64,000 nucleotides of DNA. It comes from Herbaspirillum sp. GW103. GTDB lineage: Bacteria > Pseudomonadota > Gammaproteobacteria > Burkholderiales > Burkholderiaceae_D. Position 1 is the stretch's first letter, and every line of letters begins with the position of its first letter. The stretch is from contig NZ_AJVC01000003.1 in NCBI RefSeq assembly GCF_000261365.1, forward strand, positions 124,001-188,000. Direction: 5' to 3'. Both the position numbers and the translations under genes were made by a program. The notes below the pieces were generated by a model. The model saw only the letters and a list, made by a program, of their open reading frames with translations. It had not been told where the DNA came from and did no database searches. Below are positions 1 through 9,326 of this stretch, in pieces.

Positions 1-207
1 TTCGAGCCGCGCGAGCTGTATCTGATCGAAGCCCTGCGCACCCTGCGCCTGATCCATTATTCCGCCTGGCTGGCGCGGCGCTGGGATGATCCGGCCTTCC
101 CGGTAGCCTTTCCCTGGTTCAATACCCAACGATACTGGCAGGATCGTATCCTGGAGCTGCGCGAACAGATCGCGCTGATGGATGAGCCGCCGCTGTGGCC
201 GGTCTGA
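1..207 (+). CDS. srkA: SrkA/YihE-family stress response kinase, C-terminal fragment
   Basis: The window opens inside this gene; the last 68 codons are readable and end in TGA. The tail contains LRTLRLIHYSAWLARRWDD, then a PWF segment and a final EQIALMDEPPLWPV. This matches the C-terminus of the SrkA (YihE/RdoA) Ser/Thr kinases, which have a choline-kinase-like fold and protect cells under envelope or oxidative stress. The kinase catalytic loop lies outside the window, so activity cannot be judged. tag follows 24 bases later on the same strand, so the two may be cotranscribed. Identification rests on the C-terminal signature only. Confidence 0.75.
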   Translation, partial: FEPRELYLIEALRTLRLIHYSAWLARRWDDPAFPVAFPWFNTQRYWQDRILELREQIALMDEPPLWPV

Positions 208-231
208 TCTGGCCGATATGAAGAAAGCAAC

Positions 232-807
232 ATGATCATGACGCAAACACCTGTCCGCTGCGGCTGGGTCAACCTGGCCAATCCGCGCTATGTGCAGTAT
301 CACGACCACGAATGGGGGGTGCCCTGCCACGATGAAAGGCGCCTCTTCGAGATGCTCAACCTGGAAGGAGCCCAGGCCGGGCTGTCGTGGGAGACCGTGC
401 TCAACAAGCGCGAAAGCTACCGTGCCGCCTTCGACGACTGGGATGCCGAGAAGATCGCCCGTTATGACGAGCGAAAGGTGGCGCAATTGCTGGCCAATCC
501 CGGCATCGTGCGCAACCGCCTGAAGGTGGCCGCCACCATCGGCAATGCGCGTGCCTATCTGCAACTGCGCGAGGAAGTGGGCGGGCTCGACGCCTATCTG
601 TGGGGCAAGGTCGATGGCCAGCCCATCGTCAACCGCTGGGCCTCGCTGGCGGATTGTCCGGCCAAGACCCCGCTGTCGGATGCGATTTCCAAGGAACTGG
701 CCAGGCGCGGTTTCAAGTTTGTCGGGTCCACCATCATCTATGCCTATCTGCAGGGCGTGGGCGTGATCAATGATCACGTGATGGATTGCCATTGTCATGG
801 CCGTTGA
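232..807 (+). CDS. tag: DNA-3-methyladenine glycosylase I
   Basis: This 191-residue protein is full length for Tag, which removes 3-methyladenine from alkylated DNA as the first step of base excision repair. It shows the N-terminal CGWV motif, YHDHEWG, LEGAQAGLSW and a C-terminal NDHVMDCHCH. By alignment with E. coli Tag, the structural zinc ligands correspond to Cys10, His24, His182 and Cys186, and the base-sensing Glu to Glu45; all are present. The start at 232 has a GAAGAAAG Shine-Dalgarno-like stretch; an in-frame ATG at 238 is an alternative. It may share a transcript with the kinase gene just upstream. Confidence 0.95.
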   Translation: MIMTQTPVRCGWVNLANPRYVQYHDHEWGVPCHDERRLFEMLNLEGAQAGLSWETVLNKRESYRAAFDDWDAEKIARYDERKVAQLLANPGIVRNRLKVAATIGNARAYLQLREEVGGLDAYLWGKVDGQPIVNRWASLADCPAKTPLSDAISKELARRGFKFVGSTIIYAYLQGVGVINDHVMDCHCHGR

Positions 808-961
808 GGCCGGGCGTGCTCTGCACCAAAAGGCCAGCCGATGTGCGGCGGCAGGGCGCCGGTTTGGTTTACACTCGCAGCCTGCGATGCAGCAATAGCT
901 TGCACCGTATGGATTCACGAGGCCGTCTGGCGCTGCCAGGCCGGTGGAGTTTGGGAGTAGC

Positions 962-3916
962 ATGATTTTCGTCAAATGGTTTGGCTGGTCGGTCCTCTGG
1001 CTGCTGCCGCTGCTGCTGCGCACGGTAGCGCGCGCGCTCGGCCGCAAGTCCATCTTCGGCGGGCGCGGTGCCATTCGCCTGTGGTGCGGCAGCCTGCTGC
1101 TGCTGGGGGCCAGCAGTGCGGTCGAGTCGCTGGTGCGTTCGCAACTGGTCTCCGGCGATGAAGGACCGGGGGCCGCTCTGTTGGGCGCGGCCCTCATGGA
1201 TGCGCTGGGCGGCAAGATCAGCCGTGGCATCGCCGCCGTGCTGATGCTGGGTTTGCTGGCGCTGGGATTGAAATGGGTGTTGAGCGCGATGTTCGGTCGC
1301 AGCGCCCCTGTGGGGCGCGATGAGCATCCGGAGCTGGACCTCGGGCCGCCGCGCCGCGGCAGCATCGAAAGCGAACGGGTACGCATGAGCGGTCATCACG
1401 GCAGTGCTGGCCCATCTCGCAACAGCTTCCCGCCGGGTTCGGAACGCCGGGCACCGCTGCCGCGCGCGCCCTCGTCGGCCGCTGCCAAGCGCGTACCGCC
1501 TGCCTCGCCCTTCGCACCGCGTCCCCGTCCGGCGCGCCTGACGCCGGCCCCGACACCCGAACGTCCGGCCGAGCAAGCGCCGCGCGACGATTGGAAAGTC
1601 CCCCTGTCGGCCCTGACCGGCGGCAGCCGCAACGCCCAGGCCACGCCCACCGGCAGCGCGCAGGGCGGCAAGTGGCCCTCGCTCAATGCGCGTCAGGCGG
1701 GGCCCGCCGCCAAGCCGCGTCCGGAATCCGAATGGGCCGCCTTCGAAAGCCTGCGTCCGACCGAAGCCATGCTGGCGCGTGCTGCTGCCAGTCGTGCCAT
1801 CTCGGCGGCCAGTGCCGCAGCCGATGCCAGCCTGTCGCGCGCGGCCACGCCATCCCCGCCGATCCGTCCGATTCCGCCCTCCATTGCGCGCGGCAATCCG
1901 GCACCGGCCCAGCCTACCCGCAGCATTCGCATCAGCAGCGTGGGTCGTACCCCTGAGGCGGGGAGTGCGGCAGACAAGCCAGCCGAGCGCGCCGATGTGG
2001 TACCCACGCGCCTGATGCGTTCGCTGCAGCAGAGCAGCGGCGAGCAGGACACGGCCGCGCTGCTGCCGTCGCAACCGCAACCGCAGTTGCCGCCCATCGT
2101 GCCTCTGAGCCCGCAGGGACAGCCGCTGCCGCCATCCCTGGGGCCGCTGCCCGCTGCGGTTCCGGTGCCGCCGCCGGTCGTCGCACCCGCCGTGCCGCCC
2201 TTCTCGGCACCGATGCCCGAACCGCAGGAACCCATCGACCTGGGCACCTTCAACGCTCCCTGGTTCGACATGCTGCCCGACCCGGCGCCCGAACAGCCGC
2301 CCATCCAGCCTGCTCCGGCCTTCACGGTACGCATGCCCGATCCGGCCCCCGCCCATGTGCAAGCGGTCGCGATGGCATCGCAGAGGGGGGTCGACGATAT
2401 CGACGAGCCGCATGTGGACATCCCGCTGCCCTCGCTGGATCTGCTCGATGAAGTGCCCGAATCGCGCATCGAGGTCGACCCCGAACAATTGCAGGAAACC
2501 GGTCGCCTGATCGAGCAGCGTCTGCGCGAATTCAAGGTGCCGGTCACGGTGCTGGGCGCCGAGGCCGGTCCGGTGATCACCCGCTTCGAGGTCGAGCCCG
2601 CACAAGGCGTGCGCGGCGCCCAGGTGGTCAACCTGATGAAGGATCTTTCGCGCGCCCTGGGCCTGACGTCCATCCGCGTGGTCGAGACCATTCCCGGCAA
2701 GACCTGCATGGGCCTGGAACTGCCCAATGCGCGTCGACAGATGATCAAGCTCTCCGAGATCGTGCATTCGCAGGCTTATCGCAAGTCGGCTTCGCACCTG
2801 ACCATTGCCATGGGCAAGGACATCACCGGCACGCCCGTGGTGACCGACCTGGCGCGCGCACCGCACATGCTGGTGGCCGGCACCACGGGTTCGGGCAAGT
2901 CGGTGGCCATCAATGCGATGATCCTCTCGCTGCTCTACAAGGCCACGCCCGAGGAAGTGCGCCTGATCATGATCGATCCCAAGATGCTGGAACTGTCGAT
3001 CTACGAAGGCATCCCGCACCTGCTGGCGCCGGTGGTGACCGACATGCGTGAAGCCGCGCATGCGCTGAACTGGGCGGTGGAAGAGATGGAGCGGCGCTAC
3101 AAGAAGATGTCCAAGCTGGGCGTGCGCAACCTGGCCGGCTACAACCAGAAGCTCGATGAAGCCGCAGCCCGGGGTGAGAAAATCCCCAATCCCTTCAGCC
3201 TCACCCCCGACGCGCCCGAGCCGCTGGAAAAACTGCCGACCATCGTCATCGTCATCGACGAACTGGCCGACCTCATGATGGTGGTCGGCAAGAAGGTGGA
3301 AGAACTGATTGCGCGTCTGGCACAGAAGGCGCGCGCGGCTGGCATCCACCTGATCCTGGCGACCCAGCGTCCTTCGGTGGACGTCATCACCGGTCTCATC
3401 AAGGCCAACATCCCGACTCGCGTGGCCTTCCAGGTCTCCTCCAAGATCGACTCGCGCACCGTGCTGGACCAGATGGGGGCCGAATCCCTGCTGGGCCATG
3501 GCGACATGCTGTTCCTGCCGCCGGGCTCGGGCTATCCGCAGCGGGTGCATGGCGCCTTCGTATCCGATGAGGAGGTGCACCGTGTGGTGGAGTACCTGAA
3601 GTCCTTCGGTGAGCCGCGCTATATCGAGGAAATCCTGGCCCCGCCGATTTCCGAGGACACGGCCCAGGCCGACATGTTCGCCGGTGGCGAGGGCGGCGAT
3701 GCAGAATCCGATCCGCTCTACGACGAAGCGGTGGCCTTCGTGCTCAAGACGCGGCGAGCTTCCATCTCCTCGGTGCAGCGGCAATTGCGCATCGGCTACA
3801 ACCGCGCCGCGCGTCTGGTGGAGCAGATGGAAACGGCCGGTGTACTCTCGGCCATGTCGCGCAATGGCAGCCGCGATATCCTGGTGCCGCCTTCGGGTGG
3901 CGGTGGCGAAGAATAA
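962..3916 (+). CDS. ftsK: DNA translocase FtsK
   Basis: This is a 984-residue FtsK/SpoIIIE translocase. It pumps DNA toward dif at the septum and activates XerCD recombination during chromosome segregation. Hydrophobic helices lie at about residues 3-20, 37-55 and 88-105. A long Pro/Ala-rich linker covers roughly 130-510. The RecA-like motor follows, with Walker A GTTGSGKS at 640-647 and Walker B ending in Asp766-Glu767. A C-terminal winged-helix gamma domain (about 917-977) reads the KOPS orientation sequences. I chose ATG 962 because GGGAG lies six bases upstream; GTG 944 is in frame but lacks a clear ribosome site. A strong terminator follows. Confidence 0.95.
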   Translation: MIFVKWFGWSVLWLLPLLLRTVARALGRKSIFGGRGAIRLWCGSLLLLGASSAVESLVRSQLVSGDEGPGAALLGAALMDALGGKISRGIAAVLMLGLLALGLKWVLSAMFGRSAPVGRDEHPELDLGPPRRGSIESERVRMSGHHGSAGPSRNSFPPGSERRAPLPRAPSSAAAKRVPPASPFAPRPRPARLTPAPTPERPAEQAPRDDWKVPLSALTGGSRNAQATPTGSAQGGKWPSLNARQAGPAAKPRPESEWAAFESLRPTEAMLARAAASRAISAASAAADASLSRAATPSPPIRPIPPSIARGNPAPAQPTRSIRISSVGRTPEAGSAADKPAERADVVPTRLMRSLQQSSGEQDTAALLPSQPQPQLPPIVPLSPQGQPLPPSLGPLPAAVPVPPPVVAPAVPPFSAPMPEPQEPIDLGTFNAPWFDMLPDPAPEQPPIQPAPAFTVRMPDPAPAHVQAVAMASQRGVDDIDEPHVDIPLPSLDLLDEVPESRIEVDPEQLQETGRLIEQRLREFKVPVTVLGAEAGPVITRFEVEPAQGVRGAQVVNLMKDLSRALGLTSIRVVETIPGKTCMGLELPNARRQMIKLSEIVHSQAYRKSASHLTIAMGKDITGTPVVTDLARAPHMLVAGTTGSGKSVAINAMILSLLYKATPEEVRLIMIDPKMLELSIYEGIPHLLAPVVTDMREAAHALNWAVEEMERRYKKMSKLGVRNLAGYNQKLDEAAARGEKIPNPFSLTPDAPEPLEKLPTIVIVIDELADLMMVVGKKVEELIARLAQKARAAGIHLILATQRPSVDVITGLIKANIPTRVAFQVSSKIDSRTVLDQMGAESLLGHGDMLFLPPGSGYPQRVHGAFVSDEEVHRVVEYLKSFGEPRYIEEILAPPISEDTAQADMFAGGEGGDAESDPLYDEAVAFVLKTRRASISSVQRQLRIGYNRAARLVEQMETAGVLSAMSRNGSRDILVPPSGGGGEE

Positions 3917-3934
3917 AAAGCGTAGCGCCAAAAG

Positions 3935-3972
3935 AAAATCGGCGGACCCTTGCAGGTCCGCCGATTTTTTTT
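3935..3972. terminator. Bidirectional intrinsic terminator after ftsK
   Basis: A perfect 14-bp stem (3935-3948 with 3955-3968) has a six-base loop and is followed by a T run on the plus strand. The minus strand also has a broken T tract, so it can stop both ftsK and the converging aldehyde dehydrogenase gene. Confidence 0.9.
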
Positions 3973-4008
3973 GATCGCGCAGGGCGATCAGCCCATCAAC
4001 TCAAGCCG

Positions 4009-5442
4009 TCACACATCGAGCTGCGTCACCAGCTTGGTATTGATGTAAGCCTCGATGGCCTCGGTGCCGCCTTCGGAACCGTAGCCGCTGTCCTTGACGC
4101 CGCCGAAAGGCAGTTCCGGCAGCGCCAGGCCCAGGTGATTGATGGTCAGCATGCCGCTTTCCACGCGCGCGGCCAGGGCGTGCTTGGTGTGGGCCGACTT
4201 GGCGAAGGCATAGGCGGCCAGACCGAAGGGCAGGCGGTTGGCTTCGGCGATCACTTCATCGAGGGTCTCGAAGGAATTGATCAGGGCCAGCGGGCCGAAG
4301 GGCTCTTCATTCATCACGCGGGCATGCAGTGGCACGTTGGTCAGCACGGTCGGCTGGAAGAAGTAACCCTTGTCACCCATGCGCTTGCCACCGGTACGCA
4401 GTTGTGCGCCTTGTGCGACGGCATCGTCGATCAGCGCTTCCAGTGCCGGGATGCGGCGCTTGTTGGCCACCGGACCCATGTTCACGCCGGCTTCCAGGCC
4501 ATTGCCTACCTTCAGCTGTTCGGCATAGGTCACGAACTTGTCGACGAAGGCATTGAAAACACCCTTCTGCACCAGGAAGCGGGTCGGCGACACGCACACC
4601 TGACCAGCATTGCGGAACTTGGAGGTGGCCAGGGTCTTGGCCGCCAGATCCACATCCACATCATCAAACACCATGGCCGGTGCATGACCGCCCAGCTCCA
4701 TGGTGGCCCGCTTCATGTGCTGGCCGGCCAGTGCTGCCAGCTGCTTGCCTACCGGGGTGGAGCCGGTGAAGGAAATCTTCCTGATCACCGGATGCGGGAT
4801 CAGATATTCCGAGATCTCGGCCGGCACGCCATAGACCAGGTTGATGACGCCTGCCGGAACGCCGGCATCGGCATAGGCGCGGATCAGTTCAGCCGGGGAG
4901 GCCGGGGTTTCTTCCGGAGCCTTGACGATGATGGAGCAGCCTGCAGCCAGCGCTGCCGACAGCTTGCGCACCACCTGGTTGATCGGGAAGTTCCACGGAG
5001 TGAAGGCGGCCACCGGACCGACCGGCTCCTTGATCACCATCTGGTAGGCACCCGGCACGCGGGCCGGCACCAGGCGGCCGTAGGTGCGGCGGGCTTCCTC
5101 GGCGAACCAGTCGATGGTATCGGCTGCGCCCAGGGTTTCCATTTTGGCTTCGCCCAGCGGCTTGCCTTGTTCCATGGTCATCAGGCGCGCCACTTCGTCC
5201 ACGCGTTCGCGCAGCAGGTCGGCGGCGCGGCGCATGATCTTGGAACGCTCGAAGGCGGACATGTTGCGCCAGGTCTCGAAGCCCTTTTTGGCCGCTTCCA
5301 GCGCACGATCCAGGTCGCTGCGGTCAGCGTGGGCAATCTTGCCGATCACCTCTTCGGTCGCCGGGTTGACGACATCGATGGTGCGGCCGGAGGCGCTGGC
5401 GGTCCATTCGCCGTTGATGAAAAGCTGTACGTCCTTATACAT
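4009..5442 (-). CDS. NAD(P)-dependent aldehyde dehydrogenase, succinate-semialdehyde dehydrogenase type
   Basis: This 477-residue protein is a full-length aldehyde dehydrogenase that oxidises an aldehyde to the acid in the cytoplasm. It has the cofactor-site segment FTPWNFP, the general-base region ELGGHAP and the catalytic cysteine in NAGQVCVSP. The C-terminal [11 protein letters not shown] is typical of the succinate/glutarate/alpha-ketoglutarate semialdehyde group. The exact substrate cannot be read from sequence. The reading frame extends 22 codons upstream, but the ATG at 5442 has a GAGGA ribosome site eight bases before it and starts the conserved [11 protein letters not shown]. No pathway partner lies next to it. 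Confidence 0.85.
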   Translation of the reverse strand: MYKDVQLFINGEWTASASGRTIDVVNPATEEVIGKIAHADRSDLDRALEAAKKGFETWRNMSAFERSKIMRRAADLLRERVDEVARLMTMEQGKPLGEAKMETLGAADTIDWFAEEARRTYGRLVPARVPGAYQMVIKEPVGPVAAFTPWNFPINQVVRKLSAALAAGCSIIVKAPEETPASPAELIRAYADAGVPAGVINLVYGVPAEISEYLIPHPVIRKISFTGSTPVGKQLAALAGQHMKRATMELGGHAPAMVFDDVDVDLAAKTLATSKFRNAGQVCVSPTRFLVQKGVFNAFVDKFVTYAEQLKVGNGLEAGVNMGPVANKRRIPALEALIDDAVAQGAQLRTGGKRMGDKGYFFQPTVLTNVPLHARVMNEEPFGPLALINSFETLDEVIAEANRLPFGLAAYAFAKSAHTKHALAARVESGMLTINHLGLALPELPFGGVKDSGYGSEGGTEAIEAYINTKLVTQLDV

Positions 5443-5810
5443 GGGCAATCCTCGTTCGTCAGGTTGGGGGAGGGCCGGCGCCGCCCGCTCCGGCAACGAG
5501 GCCGACAACGCAGGGCAGGCGCGATGGCCTGGGGAGAATGCAGACAGACCGGCGCGTGCCGCTCTGGTTCACGGGTGATGTTCACGCGGCAGGGTCATGG
5601 GCGATGTTCATGTGGAATGTTCATACGCGATATGCCGCCAGTGAAGACTTTCACCAAGACATCCTTTATACCACGCACACCGTTTTCGCGTTGCTTGCCG
5701 GGGCGCCGACAGCGGCTTCCTACAGGGCTGGACGGGCTGCCCACGAAAAGGAACAATCATTACCGCGCATCGGTCACACTGCCACAACAATATGTCAAGC
5801 CGAGGTCTCC
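5443..5810. other. Divergent intergenic region with tandem 13-bp repeats
   Basis: This 368-base gap separates the divergent aldehyde dehydrogenase and YihY genes and must hold both promoters. A plus-strand frame runs through it in phase with the YihY gene but has no family resemblance or ribosome site. The notable content is a five-copy 13-bp direct repeat, listed separately. Confidence 0.6.
5565..5629. repeat. Five tandem degenerate 13-bp repeats
   Basis: Consecutive 13-mers at 5565, 5578, 5591, 5604 and 5617 read TGGTTCACGGGTG, ATGTTCACGCGGC, AGGGTCATGGGCG, ATGTTCATGTGGA and ATGTTCATACGCG. A core like ATGTTCAYG recurs at exact 13-base spacing. The array lies between divergent genes, outside supported coding sequence. 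Confidence 0.7.
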
Positions 5811-7229
5811 ATGAGCAGCTCTTCCGACCCGTTTCGTCCCGCTTCCCGTGATACTGCAGCCAGCCCTGATCCGGTCGAGGGTGGCGTGCCATCCACTGGT
5901 GGCCTGGTAGCCGGTGCACTGCTCAGTGCCGGCGTCGGGTTATGGCTGGGACGCAGGCGCCGCCAGCAGCGTGCCGCAGCCTCATCGCTACCGGGCCAGG
6001 CGGCGGGGCAGAGCGTCGCGCACGCCGGGACCGCCTCCCACGGCAGCAGCCACCATGGGCTGCCGGCGGGACTGGAGCGCGCCTTGCGCGTGGTGACCCT
6101 GGCCATGCCCCTGATCGCGGCCTGGCGCAAGGGGGCGGCGCGAGCCAGGGCGGCGGCGGCCAAGGGCAACAAGGAAGCGCCACTGCCAGCGGATGCGCCG
6201 GCCCGCATCGATATCGTCAAGGCCAGGCTGGAACCGGCGCCCTCCGATTACCTGGACCCGGCCGCCGAGGTCAAGATGATCCGGGGCGGCACGCGCGCCC
6301 AGCAGGCCTGGCAGATGACCCTGGCCGCCATCAATGCCTGGATCGATGACTTCGCGCCCAGCATGGGCGCGGCCATCGCCTACTACACCATCTTCTCGAT
6401 TGCGCCCATGCTGGTGATCGCCATCGCGGTGGCCGGCATGCTGTTCGGCCACGACGCCGCGCAGGGCGAGATCGTCAACCAGATCCGCGACATCGTCGGT
6501 ACCGAAGGGGCCTTCGCCATTCAGGGTTTGCTGAAGTCGGTAAGCCAGCCGCGCGAGGGCATGATCGCCGCCGGCATTTCGGTGGTGACGCTGGTCATCG
6601 GCGCCACGGCCGTGTTTTCCGAACTGCAGAGTGCATTGGACCGTATCTGGCGCATCCCCGCGGTCAAGCGCAAGAGCGGTGTGTGGCAACTGGCGCGTAC
6701 GCGGCTGCTGTCCTTCGGTCTCATCATCGGTCTGGGCTTCCTGCTGATCATCTCGCTGGTGGTCAGTGCGGCGCTGGCGGCGCTGGGACGCTGGTGGGGC
6801 GGCTGGTTCGAGGGCTGGCAACTGTTGCTGCAGATGCTCAACTTCGTGCTGTCCTTCGTGGTGTTCTCCACGCTCTTCTCGATGATCTACAAGTTCATGC
6901 CGCGCGTGACCCTGTCCTGGCATGACGTGTGGATCGGCGCCGGGGCCACGACCGTGCTCTTCATCATCGGCAAGTACCTGATCGGCCTGTATCTGGGCAG
7001 CACCGGCATGACCTCGGGCTTCGGGGCGGCCGGGTCGTTCGCGCTGCTGCTGCTGTGGATCTACTATTCGGCGCAGATCTTCCTGCTGGGTGCCGAATTC
7101 ACCTGGATCTACGCCAACAACTTCGGTTCACGTGCCAGGCGCCAGCGGCTGGTCAATACCGTGGAAGATCATCACGTGAGCATCGAGCAGGCGCAGCAGG
7201 TGGTGCGATCAGGAGACAACGCGCGCTAA
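5811..7229 (+). CDS. YihY/virulence factor BrkB family membrane protein
   Basis: This 472-residue inner-membrane protein carries the YihY/BrkB domain (formerly called RNase BN) in its C-terminal two thirds. Several hydrophobic helices are visible, including one near AAIAYYTIFSIAPM. About 160 residues precede the domain: a hydrophobic stretch with a GLWLGRRRR stop-transfer, then a Gln/Ala/Ser-rich segment. That N-terminal part is longer than in the simplest family members. The function of the family is unsettled; transport has been proposed. ATG 5811 follows a GAGG ribosome site; the frame is open further upstream but that part looks non-coding. Its stop overlaps the stop of the converging glycosyltransferase gene. 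Confidence 0.85.
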   Translation: MSSSSDPFRPASRDTAASPDPVEGGVPSTGGLVAGALLSAGVGLWLGRRRRQQRAAASSLPGQAAGQSVAHAGTASHGSSHHGLPAGLERALRVVTLAMPLIAAWRKGAARARAAAAKGNKEAPLPADAPARIDIVKARLEPAPSDYLDPAAEVKMIRGGTRAQQAWQMTLAAINAWIDDFAPSMGAAIAYYTIFSIAPMLVIAIAVAGMLFGHDAAQGEIVNQIRDIVGTEGAFAIQGLLKSVSQPREGMIAAGISVVTLVIGATAVFSELQSALDRIWRIPAVKRKSGVWQLARTRLLSFGLIIGLGFLLIISLVVSAALAALGRWWGGWFEGWQLLLQMLNFVLSFVVFSTLFSMIYKFMPRVTLSWHDVWIGAGATTVLFIIGKYLIGLYLGSTGMTSGFGAAGSFALLLLWIYYSAQIFLLGAEFTWIYANNFGSRARRQRLVNTVEDHHVSIEQAQQVVRSGDNAR

Positions 7230-7903
7230 ACCGGCAGGAGGGCTGCACTGTCCTCGCTGGCCCAGCGTCGCAGGGTGTCGCCAAAGCCGCCGCGCGCCTT
7301 GCTCTGTTGGCGGGTGCTGGTGACCACGCGCACCTGCGCGCTCCAGGCAATGCGGGCGCCGATGCCCTGCAGGGCCTGTACCAGGGCGACATCCTCATGA
7401 CAGCGCAGCGGTGGAAAACCGCCTGCGCGCACATACGCTTCTGCACTGACGCCGAGATTGGCACCATGGATATGGTGATGGCCGTCCTGGTCGCGATAGT
7501 GGCGCGCGAAGCGTTGCTGCACTTCCGGGGGGTGATCGTGCCAACTGTCGGGTGTGACCGTGCCACAGACCGCTTCCGCTTTCAGGTGCAGCTGTGCTGC
7601 CAGCCAGTCGGGCGAGACCAGGGTATCGGCATCGGTAAAGGCCAGCCAGCGTGCACCCTCGGCAATCAGTGAGCGGGCGCCATGATGGCGCGCCACGCCG
7701 ACATTGCCGACCTGCAGCGGCAGCAGCCTCACCGGGTGACGGCGCGCGATGGCCTCGGAAGCATCGCTGCAACTGTCGAGCACCACCACGATGCGTACTG
7801 CCTCGCCCTGCAGTTGCGCATGCGAAGCGGCCTTGCGTACGGCCCGCAAGCAGGCGTGCAGGGTGGCTTCTTCGTCGTGCGCGGGGATGACGATGCCGAT
7901 CAT
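7226..7903 (-). CDS. Glycosyltransferase family 2
   Basis: This 225-residue GT-A glycosyltransferase has the family 2 opening IGIVIPAHDEE, a DSCSDAS motif and the metal-binding FTDADT. A later CHEDVAL segment fits the acidic catalytic-base region. No membrane helix is apparent, so it is probably cytoplasmic. It is the last gene of a four-gene minus-strand operon with a methyltransferase, a PIG-L deacetylase and an acyl-CoA dehydrogenase homologue, suggesting a sugar-containing product. I prefer ATG 7903, with AGGAG five bases upstream, over the GTG six bases earlier that overlaps that ribosome site. Donor and acceptor sugars are unknown. Confidence 0.85.
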   Translation of the reverse strand: MIGIVIPAHDEEATLHACLRAVRKAASHAQLQGEAVRIVVVLDSCSDASEAIARRHPVRLLPLQVGNVGVARHHGARSLIAEGARWLAFTDADTLVSPDWLAAQLHLKAEAVCGTVTPDSWHDHPPEVQQRFARHYRDQDGHHHIHGANLGVSAEAYVRAGGFPPLRCHEDVALVQALQGIGARIAWSAQVRVVTSTRQQSKARGGFGDTLRRWASEDSAALLPV

Positions 7904-7950
7904 GCTCACTCCTTCCAGAATGATGGTGTGCGTGCGATATCAAGGTTGGA

Positions 7951-8544
7951 TCAGATCCTGCGCCAGAGATCGATCAGGATGTCCTCGTCTTCATAGCAGG
8001 CCTGGCGCTTCAGGTGCGGATGGGTATCGATGAGCCGGTGCATGGGCTGGGTGGCCAGCAGGCGGTCATCGAAATCCTTCTTCCAGTGGCAGGCCAGCAG
8101 GTGGCCCTGCGGCGCCAGGCTGGCGGCGGCCAGTGCCGCCAGCTCGGCCACGTTGGGTGCGTCGAAGTAGTAGCACAGCTCGGAAAACACGATCAGCCCC
8201 AGCGGCGGCATGTCCTGCGCCGCCGTCGGCCATTGTTCGGGCAGCGACTGCCGGCGCACCTGGACGTGCGGCAGGTGCGCGGTCTTTTCCCGGGCGATAC
8301 GCACCGCTTCCGCGCAAAAATCGGAGGCCATCAGCCACTGGCAGCGGGTCGCCAGTTGCAGCGTCAGTTCACCGCTGCCGCATCCGGGTTCGAAGATGGC
8401 ATTGCACTGCCGACGCGGCAGGATGGCCTCGATGATGGCGCGCTTGCGCTGTTCGTACCAGCGCTCGCGCGTCTTCCAGGGATCGTCGCTGGCCGCGTAC
8501 AACTGGTCGAAATGGCCGCTGGCCGGAAACTGCGCTGTCGTCAT
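7951..8544 (-). CDS. SAM-dependent methyltransferase, NodS-like
   Basis: This 197-residue class I methyltransferase has the SAM-binding motif FEPGCGSGELT and an acidic strand end MASDFCAEAV. The N-terminal FDQLYAASDDPWKTRERWYEQRK is split here as FDQLYAASDDPWKTR plus ERWYEQRK and is characteristic of NodS, which N-methylates chitooligosaccharide Nod-factor precursors. Homology to NodS suggests an aminosugar substrate; in this operon it follows a deacetylase that could expose the amine. Its ATG overlaps the upstream deacetylase stop (ATGA), implying translational coupling. There are no other nod genes, so this is not evidence for nodulation. Confidence 0.85.
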   Translation of the reverse strand: MTTAQFPASGHFDQLYAASDDPWKTRERWYEQRKRAIIEAILPRRQCNAIFEPGCGSGELTLQLATRCQWLMASDFCAEAVRIAREKTAHLPHVQVRRQSLPEQWPTAAQDMPPLGLIVFSELCYYFDAPNVAELAALAAASLAPQGHLLACHWKKDFDDRLLATQPMHRLIDTHPHLKRQACYEDEDILIDLWRRI

Positions 8545-9326
8545 AGGAAGAACACCTCATAGGGCCGCACGAAGTGCGCCAGCACGCCGGCCGGCAACAC
8601 CGGATCGCGTTGGCCGTCGCGCCCGACCTGGCTGTGATAACAGCGCAGGGCGCGCCGTTTCATCATGCCGGTTCCGGCATCGAAGCTGAGTTTGTGCGCC
8701 CGGCCCCAGGGAAATTCGCCGCCCAGTGGTTGCGCCCAGTGCCAGCCCCAGATCGGCACTTCCACGAGCTTGCAGCCCAGTTCGTGTTCCAGTTCGGCGG
8801 CCACTTCGCCCACGGTTTCGTGATCGGGATGGCCGTCCAGGCGCCACGGTGCAAAGACGATGTCGGTAGGGCGCAATTGCGCGATCAGCCAGGCCTTCAG
8901 TTCCAGCCGATGTTGGCCGATCTGGCCGTCCGCAATCCTGGCCCGCAGGATCTGTGCCTGACCCGCGCCCAGACATTCCAGCGCCGCCCGGCTCTCCGCC
9001 GCACGCATCAGGGGCAGGCGCGCGGCCAGGGGTGATGTCGCAGGATGGCTGTGCTCACCGTCACTGACGGCCACTACTGCGATTTCGCGCATCATGCCGG
9101 CCAGTCGGGCGATCAGCCCGCCACACCCCAGCGTTTCGTCATCGGGATGCGGCGCCAGGATGACCGCACGTGAGCGTGGCGGCACCAGGTGGCACAGCTC
9201 CAGTTCGGGCAGAACGTGCAGGCGCTGGCAGGATTGCCACACCTCCTCGGCGGTGCCATGGACGATATCGATATGGCGCGCCGAGTCTGCCGTCACGATG
9301 GACGGCGTGGCATTCACAGTAGGCAT
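8541..9326 (-). CDS. PIG-L family deacetylase
   Basis: This 261-residue protein has the PIG-L/LmbE zinc motif HPDDE within AVILAPHPDDETLGCGG, and a second histidine-rich segment, LDGHPDHETV. Family members remove N-acetyl groups from GlcNAc-type sugars or related conjugates. It sits between the acyl-CoA dehydrogenase homologue (13-base overlap) and the methyltransferase (4-base overlap), so the operon is tightly coupled. A GAGGAG ribosome site lies nine bases before ATG 9326. About 35 residues before the HPDDE region are not part of the core fold. The natural substrate is unknown; an N-acetylated sugar is the best guess. Confidence 0.88.
   Translation of the reverse strand: MPTVNATPSIVTADSARHIDIVHGTAEEVWQSCQRLHVLPELELCHLVPPRSRAVILAPHPDDETLGCGGLIARLAGMMREIAVVAVSDGEHSHPATSPLAARLPLMRAAESRAALECLGAGQAQILRARIADGQIGQHRLELKAWLIAQLRPTDIVFAPWRLDGHPDHETVGEVAAELEHELGCKLVEVPIWGWHWAQPLGGEFPWGRAHKLSFDAGTGMMKRRALRCYHSQVGRDGQRDPVLPAGVLAHFVRPYEVFFL

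Noticed and set aside
869..3931. 1020-codon minus-strand ORF opposite ftsK
   Set aside because: It mirrors the GC-rich ftsK frame, is rich in His/Arg/Gln and has no domain; ftsK on the plus strand is unmistakable.
5538..5810. In-frame upstream extension of the YihY gene
   Set aside because: It would translate the 13-bp repeat array and lacks a ribosome site; ATG 5811 has one.
7951..8544. Nodulation gene island
   Set aside because: The methyltransferase is NodS-like, but nodA, nodB, nodC and nod boxes are absent; NodS-type domains occur outside rhizobia.
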